DNA from: Streptomyces qinglanensis
GTDB taxonomy: Bacteria > Actinomycetota > Actinomycetes > Streptomycetales > Streptomycetaceae
NCBI RefSeq assembly: GCF_900111245.1
Contig: NZ_FOGO01000003.1
Span: forward strand, 372,001-436,000
Direction: 5' to 3'
Length of the DNA: 64,000 nucleotides
Shown here: piece after piece, positions 16,491 through 23,958 of the stretch
Layout: every line of letters starts with the position of its first letter
Numbering within the stretch: position 1 is the stretch's first letter
The notes under the pieces: model-generated
Databases searched by the model: none
Seen by the model: the letters and a program-made list of their open reading frames with translations, nothing else
What the model was told of the DNA's origin: nothing
Translations under genes and position numbers: made by a program

Positions 16491-19286
16491 TCACACCAGC
16501 GGCACCTCCGACGGCGCGCCGTCCAGCGACAGCTCGGCCCAGATGGTCTTCCCTTCCGCGGTGTAGCGGGTCCCCCAGTGCTGGGCGAGCTGCGCGATCA
16601 GGAACAGCCCCCGGCCGCCCTCGTCCACGGTGGTGGCACGCCGAAGGTGCGGCGCGGTACTGCTGCTGTCCGAGACCTCGCAGGTCAGACAGCGGTCGCA
16701 GAGGAGCCGCACCGTGACGGGGGGCGCGCCGTAGCGGATGGCGTTGGTGATCAGCTCGCTGAGGATGAGCTCCGCGGTGAAGGCCGCCTCCTCCAGCCCC
16801 CACTCGACCAGTCGGGCCGCGCAGGCGGCCCGCACCGGGGCGACGGCTTCCGGATCGCTGGGGACCTCCCACCGGGCGATCCGGGAGGACGGCAGCAGCC
16901 TGGTCTCGGCGACGAGCAGCGCGATGTCGTCGCGGTCCTCGCCGGTCCGGTCGGGCAGCATGGCCTCCAGCACGGCACCGCAGGTCTCCTCGGGCCCCTG
17001 TCCGGTGCCGGAGAGCGCGGTGCGCAGCATCTCCAGCCGTTCGTCGAGGTCCCGGCTGCGGACCTGGACCAGGCCGTTGGTGTAGAGCGCCAGCCGGCTG
17101 CCTTCGGGCAACGTCAGGGTGCGGGTCTCGAACGGCGAGGTGCCCAGTCCGAGCGGCAGGTTCTCGGGAGCGTCCAGGACGGCGGTGGTGCCGTCGGGGT
17201 ACGCCAGCACAGGCGGTGGATGGCCCGCCCCCGAGAACTGGCAGCGGCCGGAGGCCGGGTCGTAGATGGCGTACAGCACGGTCGCTCCGGTGACCGCTGC
17301 GGTGTCCGGGCTGAGCGTGGGGTCCTGGTCGATGCGGGTGACCAACTCGTCCAGATGGGCCAGCAGTTCCTCCGGGGGGAGGTCCAGGGAGGAGAAGTTG
17401 TGCACCGCGGTGCGCAGCCGTCCCATGGTCGCGGCCGCGTGCAGCCCGTGGCCGACCACGTCCCCCACCACCAGCGCCACCCGCGCACCGGGCAGCGGAA
17501 TGACGTCGAACCAGTCCCCGCCCACCCCGGCCCGCGCCGGCAGATAGCGGTAGGCGGCGGAGACGGCGTTCTGTTCGGGCAGTCCACCGGGCAGCAGGCT
17601 GCGCTGGAGGGTGACGGCGAGGCCGTGCTCGCGTGCGTAGCGCCGGGCGTTGTCGACGCAGACCGCGGTACGGGTGACCAGTTCCTCGGCCGAGGCCAGG
17701 TCCTCGGCCTGGAACGCGCGCCGGCCCCGGCGCCAGAAGCAGGCCCGGCCCAGCACGGTGCCGCGGGCCCGCAGCGGCACCATGATCAACGAGTGGTAGC
17801 CCTCGCGGAGCATGCGCTCGGCGCGCTCGGGATCGGCGGCACGCCAGTCGGTCGCGGCGGCCAGGTCCGGTTCCAGGACGGACTCGGCCAGGTCTGCGGC
17901 GTCTCCGGCATCCCCGGCGTCCCCGCTGTCCCTGCCATCCCTGCTGTCCCCGCTGTCCCCGCCGTCCCCGGCGTCGCCGTCCCCGCCGTTTCCGTCGGCC
18001 CTGCGGGGACCCGAGAGAGGCGGGCCCGAGGGGCTGCTGTCCACCGGTTGCAGTGGCGGGACGGCGCCGCCCTCGAAGCGCAGCGCGACCCGGCGGACGG
18101 CGGCGGCGGACGGACCGGGCAGCGGCTCCTGTCCGCCGATGACCGGTTCGAGGAGGTCGACGGTGGCCGCGTCCGCGAACCGGGGGACCGCGACCTCGGT
18201 CAGTTCCTCGGCGGTGCGCACCACATCGAGCGTGGTCCCGATCCGCAGGCCGGCGGTGTAGAGCAGTTCCAGGCGCTGCGCGGCGACCTGGGCCTGTCCT
18301 GCGACCTCCCGCAGCTCGGTGGTGTCCCGCAGGGTCGTCACGCTCCCCGCGGGGCCGCCGTCGGACCCGGTGGGGCGCTGGTTGACGGCGAGCATCCGGT
18401 CGCCGACCGCGTACACCTCGTCGCTGGCGGAGCGGCCGGAGGACAGCAGCCCCGCGATGCCCGGCTCCAGCCGCAGGTCGTCGGTCTGCTGTCCCTGCGC
18501 GTGGTCCGGCAGCCGCAGGAGCCGGTGCGCCTCGTCGTTGGCGAGCACCAGCCGCCGGTCGCCGTCCAGGACGAGCACACCCTCCCGGACGGCGTGCAGC
18601 ACCGCGTCGTGGTGTTCGTACATGCGGGTCACCTCTGCCGGGCCCAGGCCGCGGGTCTGGCGGTTGAGCCGCCTGCTGACCAGGCCGGCGCCCAGGGTCG
18701 CGAGAAGGAGCGCGCCCGCGGCGCCGGCTCCCACCCACGGCAGCTCGCGGTCCAGCTTGGCCGAGACGGTCGCCAGGTCGACGCCCGCCGTGACCAGTCC
18801 GGTCACCCGGCCGTCCGGGTCCTGCACGGGTGCGACCGCGCGGACCGAGTCCTTGGGCTGGCCCTCGAACTGCTCGGTGTAGGACTGGCCGGCCAGCGCC
18901 CGGCTGAAGTCGCCCGTGGCCCGCTTGCCGATCAGCCTCGGGAGGGGGTCGCTGACCCGGACGCCCTCGCGGTCGAGGACCGCGACGAAGTCGATCCCGC
19001 ACTCGCGGCCCGCCCGTACGCTCACCGGCTGCAGCTTCCCGGTCGGACTCGACGAGCGCAGAGCGGCGGCGGTCGACGGAGCGAGGGCCAGTGTGGCGGC
19101 ACACGCCCGGGAGCGCTCCCGGGCGCTGCGGACGTCCGCCAGGCGGGCCTGCCAGGCCAGGCCCGCGGCGGCGGCGAGCACCAGCAGCAGCACGATCGCC
19201 AGTTGCAGTACGAATACCTGCCCGGCAACACTCCGCACCGCGAGCCGGGAACCACGCTCCCCGACGCCAGGACGCTTTTGAGTCAT
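16491..19286 (-). CDS. Sensor protein: extracellular sensor-PAS-GAF-PP2C-HATPase fusion
   Basis: A 931-residue membrane signalling protein. In order: TM1 (about 20-42), a CitA/DcuS-like extracytoplasmic sensor (about 45-170, GIDFVAVLDREGVRVSDP), TM2 (about 180-200), PAS (about 225-330), a GAF-like region interrupted by an Asp/Gly linker (about 436-462), a SpoIIE/PP2C phosphatase (GGDWFDV near 588) and a C-terminal RsbW-like ATPase domain (ELITNAIRYG near 843). Such proteins both dephosphorylate anti-anti-sigma factors and phosphorylate them. No STAS or sigma gene lies beside it. It is divergent from the conservon. Confidence 0.88.
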   Translation of the reverse strand: MTQKRPGVGERGSRLAVRSVAGQVFVLQLAIVLLLVLAAAAGLAWQARLADVRSARERSRACAATLALAPSTAAALRSSSPTGKLQPVSVRAGRECGIDFVAVLDREGVRVSDPLPRLIGKRATGDFSRALAGQSYTEQFEGQPKDSVRAVAPVQDPDGRVTGLVTAGVDLATVSAKLDRELPWVGAGAAGALLLATLGAGLVSRRLNRQTRGLGPAEVTRMYEHHDAVLHAVREGVLVLDGDRRLVLANDEAHRLLRLPDHAQGQQTDDLRLEPGIAGLLSSGRSASDEVYAVGDRMLAVNQRPTGSDGGPAGSVTTLRDTTELREVAGQAQVAAQRLELLYTAGLRIGTTLDVVRTAEELTEVAVPRFADAATVDLLEPVIGGQEPLPGPSAAAVRRVALRFEGGAVPPLQPVDSSPSGPPLSGPRRADGNGGDGDAGDGGDSGDSRDGRDSGDAGDAGDAADLAESVLEPDLAAATDWRAADPERAERMLREGYHSLIMVPLRARGTVLGRACFWRRGRRAFQAEDLASAEELVTRTAVCVDNARRYAREHGLAVTLQRSLLPGGLPEQNAVSAAYRYLPARAGVGGDWFDVIPLPGARVALVVGDVVGHGLHAAATMGRLRTAVHNFSSLDLPPEELLAHLDELVTRIDQDPTLSPDTAAVTGATVLYAIYDPASGRCQFSGAGHPPPVLAYPDGTTAVLDAPENLPLGLGTSPFETRTLTLPEGSRLALYTNGLVQVRSRDLDERLEMLRTALSGTGQGPEETCGAVLEAMLPDRTGEDRDDIALLVAETRLLPSSRIARWEVPSDPEAVAPVRAACAARLVEWGLEEAAFTAELILSELITNAIRYGAPPVTVRLLCDRCLTCEVSDSSSTAPHLRRATTVDEGGRGLFLIAQLAQHWGTRYTAEGKTIWAELSLDGAPSEVPLV
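17899..17979. repeat. About nine 9-bp tandem repeats inside the PP2C gene
   Basis: Imperfect copies of a GTCCCCGCT-like nonamer encode Gly-Asp-Xaa tripeptides on the minus strand (GDSGDSRDG...GDAGDAGDA). The array forms a flexible acidic linker inside the GAF-like region. Unit length is a multiple of three, so copy-number changes would keep the frame. Confidence 0.85.
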
Positions 19287-19871
19287 GCAGCATGGTCTAC
19301 CGTTCTTTGCCCTGAATTGTGCGGACGCACAACCCGGCCGTGCGTACCGCAACACCTGAGAGGCACCCCGGACCGGCCAAGCGCGCGGGACCGGCGAGGG
19401 GAGAAGCACCCGGGGGGACGCATCCACCGGCGGGCGGGGCCGCCAGGAGAGACGCATCCTCCGGCGGCACGGTCGCCCAGGGCCGTCCCTGCCGGCCCGG
19501 GGGCACGGGCGCGACACCCCGGGGCACAGCGGGGGCGCCACCACCGTCCCGAACCGGAGCACGGGCCGACGAGGTGCCGGCAGCCCGCAGCCCGCGGCGG
19601 ACCGGTCCGCGGGCCGCCGCTCCGGCGAGAGACGGGGCCCGGACAGCGGAGCGGAGGGCCCTTCGTCCGACTATGCGGACGGCATGTGCGTACGAAGATC
19701 AGAAAGGGCTATCCTGCGAACGGTTCTGCGAGTTGACGCCACAACAACCAGGCCGCGGCCAGAGTCCTTTCCCCACAACGGGGTTCCGCGTACGGCGGGT
19801 CGGCAGTCGTGCCGCCTGGTGCCACGCATCGCTGGTCGGGATGTCGATCTTATGCTGCTGAGAGGGTGCTG
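19287..19871. other. Divergent intergenic region before cvnA, 585 bp
   Basis: No convincing gene; the open frames here are Arg/Pro/Gly-rich and lack ribosome binding sites. It holds the promoters of the PP2C sensor (minus) and the conservon (plus). A perfect 7-bp inverted repeat TTGTGCG-GA-CGCACAA lies at 19317-19332, 31 bp upstream of the PP2C start. A CTTCGT...ACGAAG repeat enclosing TCCG-ATGC-like symmetry lies at about 19661-19697. Confidence 0.5.
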
Positions 19872-21482
19872 ATGGTCCGTCGCGAAATGTCGTCCGGAAG
19901 TCGAAGGCCCGCTTCCAGAACGATGTGGTGGGTCCCCACCGTCCTCGTGGTCCTGGCCACCGTGGTCGCCGCGGCACTCGTCCCACCCGCCTCCCGCGCC
20001 GCGGTCCTGGTGTGCGGCGTCGTGGCGACCGCCGTGCTCGCGGGGGTGACGGCGGAACTCGTGCGCCGCGGAGCCGAGTCGGAACGATTCCGCGCCGAGG
20101 CCGCCGCACGCGAGACGGAACTGCGCAAGCACCTGGAGGAGCAGGAGGCCGCCACTGTACGGCTGGCCGAGGAGGTGCTGCCGCGCGCCGTGGCGAGGCT
20201 GGAGGAGGGCGAGTTCTCCCAGGACGTGCTGCGCTCCTACCCCGTCGACGGCGGACTCGGCCCCCGGTTCCGCGCAGCCCACGAGGCACTGCTGCGCTCC
20301 GTCGTGGAAGCCGTGCAGTCCGAGGAGACCATGCGCGACTCGGCGCAGCGCGGCGTCGTCAACGTCGCCCGCCGCGTCCAGGCCATCGTGCACCAGCAGG
20401 CGACCGACCTGCGCGCCATGGAGGACCGGCACGGCAACGAGCCCAAGTTCTTCACCGACCTCCTCCGGCTCGACCACGGCACCGCGCTCATCGGCCGCCT
20501 CGCCGACAGCATCGCCGTACTCGGCGGGGCCCGGCCCGGCCGCCAGTGGAACCGGGCCGTCCCGCTGTACAGCGTGCTGCGCGGCGCGATGTCCCGGATC
20601 CTCGAGTACCAGCGGGTGGAACTGCACTCCGTCGCGGAGGTGGCCGTCGTCGGCCCCGCCGTCGAACCGCTCATCCACGCGCTGGCCGAACTGCTCGACA
20701 ACGCCACCCGCTACTCGCCTCCCAAGACCCGCGTCCATCTCACCGCCGTCGAGGTGCACATGGGCATCGCGGTCGAGATCGAGGACGGCGGGGTCGGCCT
20801 CAGCGAGGAGGCCCGCGCCCGCGCCGAGCGCATGCTGAAGGAGGCACGGGCCGGCATCGACCTGAACGACCTGGGCGAGTCGCCGCGGCTCGGCCTGGCC
20901 GTGGTCGGCAGGCTGGCGCAGGCGTACGACTTCCAGGTCTCGCTGCCGCCGTCCGCCTACGGGGGCGTCCGCGCGGTGCTGACCGTGCCGCAGAGCCTCA
21001 TCACCACCGCCCCGGCCGAGGGCCGCGCGCACGGCATCGGCGCCGCCTCCGGGCTCCGGCCGCCGTCCTCCGACGGCGCGCGGCCGGAGCCGGGAGAACA
21101 CCGCGCTGCGGCCGACACGGCTCCGCGCCGGGAGGCCGCACCCGTCGCCGGTGCCCCCGCGGCGCCCCCGGCGCCCTCGGCGGTACCGGGAGCGGACGGC
21201 GCCGCCGCCGCGGCACCCACAGGTGCCGGGGCCGACGGGCAGCAGGACGAGACACCCGAGCGGACGCCGAGCGGCCTGCCGCAGCGCAGGCGCCGCCGAC
21301 CGCGCGGAGACGGGGGACCCGCGGCGCCCCCGCGCCCGGCGCGGCCGGGCCCCGCCGCCACCGCACACGAGGAACCCGCACCCGGCGTATGGATGGCCGA
21401 ACTCCACAGCGGGCTGCACGGCGACAGACCGGCGCCGGACCCGGCTCGCGGCAACAGCGACACGTCAGACAAGGATGAGTAG
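19872..21482 (+). CDS. cvnA: CvnA, sensor-histidine-kinase-like conservon protein
   Basis: A 536-residue membrane protein with two N-terminal TM helices (about 16-57), a coiled-coil region (about 70-120) and a HATPase domain (about 270-390) whose N-box reads ELLDNATRYSPP. The C-terminal 140 residues are low-complexity Ala/Pro. Conservon CvnA proteins form a membrane complex with CvnB, C and D that works like a G-protein-coupled receptor system in Streptomyces development and antibiotic control. GAGAGGG precedes ATG 19872. It heads cvnABCD and is followed 3 bp later by cvnB. Confidence 0.93.
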   Translation: MVRREMSSGSRRPASRTMWWVPTVLVVLATVVAAALVPPASRAAVLVCGVVATAVLAGVTAELVRRGAESERFRAEAAARETELRKHLEEQEAATVRLAEEVLPRAVARLEEGEFSQDVLRSYPVDGGLGPRFRAAHEALLRSVVEAVQSEETMRDSAQRGVVNVARRVQAIVHQQATDLRAMEDRHGNEPKFFTDLLRLDHGTALIGRLADSIAVLGGARPGRQWNRAVPLYSVLRGAMSRILEYQRVELHSVAEVAVVGPAVEPLIHALAELLDNATRYSPPKTRVHLTAVEVHMGIAVEIEDGGVGLSEEARARAERMLKEARAGIDLNDLGESPRLGLAVVGRLAQAYDFQVSLPPSAYGGVRAVLTVPQSLITTAPAEGRAHGIGAASGLRPPSSDGARPEPGEHRAAADTAPRREAAPVAGAPAAPPAPSAVPGADGAAAAAPTGAGADGQQDETPERTPSGLPQRRRRRPRGDGGPAAPPRPARPGPAATAHEEPAPGVWMAELHSGLHGDRPAPDPARGNSDTSDKDE

Positions 21483-21485
21483 CCG

Positions 21486-21890
21486 ATGGATCACCGCGCG
21501 GACATGGACTGGATGCTTAAGGACCTTGCCGAGAGCGTCCCGCAGACCCGTCACATAGTGGTGCTGTCCTCGGACGGCCTGTGCATGGCCCGGTACGACA
21601 CCGACGTCGACACCGCGGACCGGATCGCGGCGATCGGCTCGGGTCTGCAGAGCCTCTCCGGCGCGGTGGCCGCCGAGTTCCCGCACAGCGACGGGCGGAT
21701 GCGGATGGTGGTGATCGAGGTGAGCGGCGGCTTCATGTACCTGATGGCCGCCGGGGCCGGCGCGCACCTCGCGGTACTCGCGGACGAGGGGGTGGACGCC
21801 GGGCTGGTCGGCCAGTGCATGCGCGATCTGGTGGCCCGCATCGGTGCTCATCTGACCAGTCCGCCACGGACCGACGGGCAGGTGCCGTGA
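21486..21890 (+). CDS. cvnB: CvnB, roadblock/LC7 domain protein
   Basis: A 134-residue MglB/roadblock protein (MDWMLKDLAESVPQTRHIVVLSSDGL...). In conservons this acts as a regulator of, or GAP partner for, the CvnD GTPase. Its TGA overlaps the GTG start of cvnC by 3 bp. Confidence 0.95.
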   Translation: MDHRADMDWMLKDLAESVPQTRHIVVLSSDGLCMARYDTDVDTADRIAAIGSGLQSLSGAVAAEFPHSDGRMRMVVIEVSGGFMYLMAAGAGAHLAVLADEGVDAGLVGQCMRDLVARIGAHLTSPPRTDGQVP

Positions 21891-22240
21891 GCGAAAACGG
21901 CCATGGCTGGGAGGAGAGCGGCCCGGAGCGGCTGTATGTGATCACCGGGGGGCGGGAGGCGGACGCCGCGCAGTCCCGGCTCGATCTGGTGACGCTGATC
22001 GTCTCGCGCGAGGAACCCGGGGTGGGGATGCAGCCGGAGCTGGCCGCCATCCTGCGGATCTGCCGCTCACCGCTCTCCGTCGCCGAGATCTCCGCGTATC
22101 TGGCCCTGCCCTCCAGTGCGACCGGTGTGCTGCTCGACGACTTGCTGACCGACGGGCGGGTCGAGGCACGCGAACCCGCCAGCTCTCTTCCCGACATCGC
22201 ATTGATTGAGGCGGTAATCGATGGACTCCAAAAGCTCTGA
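21887..22240 (+). CDS. cvnC: CvnC, DUF742 protein
   Basis: A 117-residue DUF742 protein with a winged-helix-like core (ELAAILRICRSPLSVAEISAYLALPSSATGVLLDDLLTDG). The GTG at 21887 overlaps the cvnB stop (GTGA), and the 3' end overlaps cvnD by 20 bp, showing tight translational coupling. It is a conservon partner protein of unknown biochemical role. Confidence 0.95.
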   Translation: MSENGHGWEESGPERLYVITGGREADAAQSRLDLVTLIVSREEPGVGMQPELAAILRICRSPLSVAEISAYLALPSSATGVLLDDLLTDGRVEAREPASSLPDIALIEAVIDGLQKL

Positions 22241-22841
22241 CACGGTCATGGAGCCACGGGAGGCCGACCGGCTTCCCTCCTCCGCTTCGTCCGCGGTCAA
22301 GATCGTCATCGTCGGCGGGTTCGGCGTCGGCAAGACGACGCTGGTCCGCTCGGTCAGCGAGATCAGGCCGCTGACCACCGAGGAGACGATGACCCAGGCG
22401 AGCACCGGCATCGACGACCTCGCCGGGGTCGAACACAAGTCCGCGACGACGGTGGCGATGGACTTCGGCCGGATCAGCCTCAACGAGGAACTGGTGCTCT
22501 ACCTCTTCGGCACGCCCGGGCAGCAGCGCTTCTGGTTCCTGTGGAACGGGCTGTTCGAAGGCGCGCTGGGTGCGGTGGTGCTGGTGGACACCCGGCGGCT
22601 GGAGGTCAGCTTCGACGTGATCGGAAGGCTGGAGGAGGCCGGGGTGCCGTTCGTCATCGCCGTCAACGCCTTCCCGGACGCGGCCAGTTACCCGACCGAG
22701 GAGCTGCGGTCCGCACTCGACCTGCCGACGAGTGTGCCGATCGTGGTCTGCGACGCGCGGCGCCGCGAATCCAGCCGGGATGTCCTCATCTCGCTGATGC
22801 ACCACCTGCGCGACCACACCCTGACAGCGGAGCCGGGCTGA
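22221..22841 (+). CDS. cvnD: CvnD, small Ras-like GTPase of the conservon
   Basis: A 206-residue GTP/ATP-binding protein. The P-loop is GGFGVGKTTLV (about residues 32-42), the Walker B/G3 region is LYLFGTPGQQRFW, and AVNAFPDA takes the NKxD place. In conservons CvnD is the switch protein. The last codons and stop sit in a 17-bp tandem duplication, followed by a terminator-like palindrome. Some conservons continue with a cytochrome P450; this one does not. Confidence 0.95.
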   Translation: MDSKSSDTVMEPREADRLPSSASSAVKIVIVGGFGVGKTTLVRSVSEIRPLTTEETMTQASTGIDDLAGVEHKSATTVAMDFGRISLNEELVLYLFGTPGQQRFWFLWNGLFEGALGAVVLVDTRRLEVSFDVIGRLEEAGVPFVIAVNAFPDAASYPTEELRSALDLPTSVPIVVCDARRRESSRDVLISLMHHLRDHTLTAEPG

Positions 22842-22852
22842 CAGCGGAGCCG
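22821..22852. repeat. 17-bp-spaced direct repeat across the cvnD stop
   Basis: CTGACAGCGGAGCCG occurs at 22821-22835 and again at 22838-22852. The second copy carries the TGA stop of cvnD, so the duplication may have reset the C-terminus. Confidence 0.85.
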
Positions 22853-22856
22853 AGCC

Positions 22857-22878
22857 GACGGGGCCCGCGGGCCCCGTC
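22857..22878. terminator. 22-bp palindrome after cvnD
   Basis: GACGGGGCCC-GC-GGGCCCCGTC, a perfect palindrome 16 bp after the conservon stop and 81 bp from the stop of the converging MarR gene. It is a likely bidirectional terminator. Confidence 0.65.
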
Positions 22879-22958
22879 CCCGGTGAGCCCCCTGCCCACG
22901 CCCCCGCCGGTTGCGCGCCCGCCCGGCGCGGGGCGTCGGCGCGCCCTGGGCGGCCAGG

Positions 22959-23540
22959 TCAGGCCGAGCGGTCGTCGATCTCCCGCAGAGCGGTGAGCCG
23001 GGCGAGCGGGGCCGTGCCCTCGGTCGCCTCACGGAAGGCCCTGAGCCCTTCGTAGAGCACGGTGCGCGCCTTGGGCGGCATCGCCTCCAGCGTCGCGGTC
23101 AGAGCCTCCTCGCGGCGGAGCCGCAGATCGCTGAGGTACTTCCGGCCCTGGTGGGTCAGATGCAGCTCCAGCTCCCGGCGGCTGACCTGGCTCGGCAGCC
23201 GCTCCAGGAAGCCGAGCGCCTGGAGGCGGTCGCACAGCCTGCTGACCGACGAGGGAGCCGATCCCAGCAGCTCCCCCAGCATGCGCAGATTCATCCCCTC
23301 CTCCCGGTCCAGGCAGTAGAGGACACGCAGTTGGGAGGCGGAGACCGGGGAGGAGGAGACCGCGTCGCGGCCGTGCTCCCACAGGACTTCCAGCAGCTCG
23401 ATGACCTCCCCCACCGTCCCGGCCGCTGCGGCTGTCCCGGCGCGTGCCGCCCCGGTCCGGCCACCGGGGCGCTCGCCCGTCACTGCGCCGCTCCGCACCG
23501 GCACAACCGGTCTGGGGCGGGGGTCGAAGCCACGTTTCAC
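22959..23540 (-). CDS. MarR-family transcriptional regulator
   Basis: A 193-residue regulator with the MarR winged helix at about residues 60-140 (VSASQLRVLYCLDREEGMNLRMLGELLGSAPSSVSRLCDRLQALGFLERLPS...). It carries a longer basic/Ala-rich N-terminus than usual. GTG 23540 is the longest plausible start, but no good ribosome binding site is seen, and an in-frame GTG near codon 20 is possible. It is divergent from the GT39 gene, which it may control. Confidence 0.85.
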   Translation of the reverse strand: MKRGFDPRPRPVVPVRSGAVTGERPGGRTGAARAGTAAAAGTVGEVIELLEVLWEHGRDAVSSSPVSASQLRVLYCLDREEGMNLRMLGELLGSAPSSVSRLCDRLQALGFLERLPSQVSRRELELHLTHQGRKYLSDLRLRREEALTATLEAMPPKARTVLYEGLRAFREATEGTAPLARLTALREIDDRSA

Positions 23541-23958
23541 TCCACAAGTTCGGCACTTTTGCCGCCCGGCTCAGCGAGGCCCGCTCGCCGCCGTCAAGGG
23601 CCACTAGGAGTTTATCTCTCCGTGCCCGCCCCGGACAGGCCCGCCTCACCCGCCCCGCCGCGGTGCGGGCGCGGCGGAACCGGCCACGCGGCGCCGGAGC
23701 GGCACTCACAGCCGCCGCACAGGTCCAGCACAGGTGGGTGACAGGGCCGTTCGCGAGGTTCGGACCCATGCTCGCCGCGACCCCGGCCGCCCGCGCCGCC
23801 GACCCGCGACCCGGCTCGCCGCCGACGGGACGGCGGCCCTTCCGGCCGACGGCCCGGCGCGGCGCCGAGCGGCCGTGCTCCTCGCGCCGAGCCGCACGGG
23901 CACCCGCGGCAGCGCGCCCGTCGCGCCACAACGGACCTGAAAGAAGGCGGACTCCAGT
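23541..23958. other. Divergent intergenic region, MarR / GT39, 418 bp
   Basis: No gene is visible. An inverted repeat CGGCA-CTTT-TGCCG (23551-23564) lies 11 bp in front of the MarR start, a reasonable autoregulatory site. The sequence around 23606-23620 (CTAGGAGTTTATCTC) is the least GC-rich part and may hold a promoter. The remainder is Arg/Ala-codon-like DNA without ribosome binding sites. Confidence 0.45.

Noticed and set aside
15406..19293. A 1,295-codon open frame on the minus strand
   Set aside because: It lies in another frame of the PP2C sensor gene and reads as Arg/Gly-rich sequence with no domain. It is a by-product of high GC.
19319..19861. A gene between the PP2C sensor and cvnA
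   Set aside because: The 180-codon frame is low-complexity Arg/Pro/Ala, lacks a ribosome binding site and overlaps the expected promoters.
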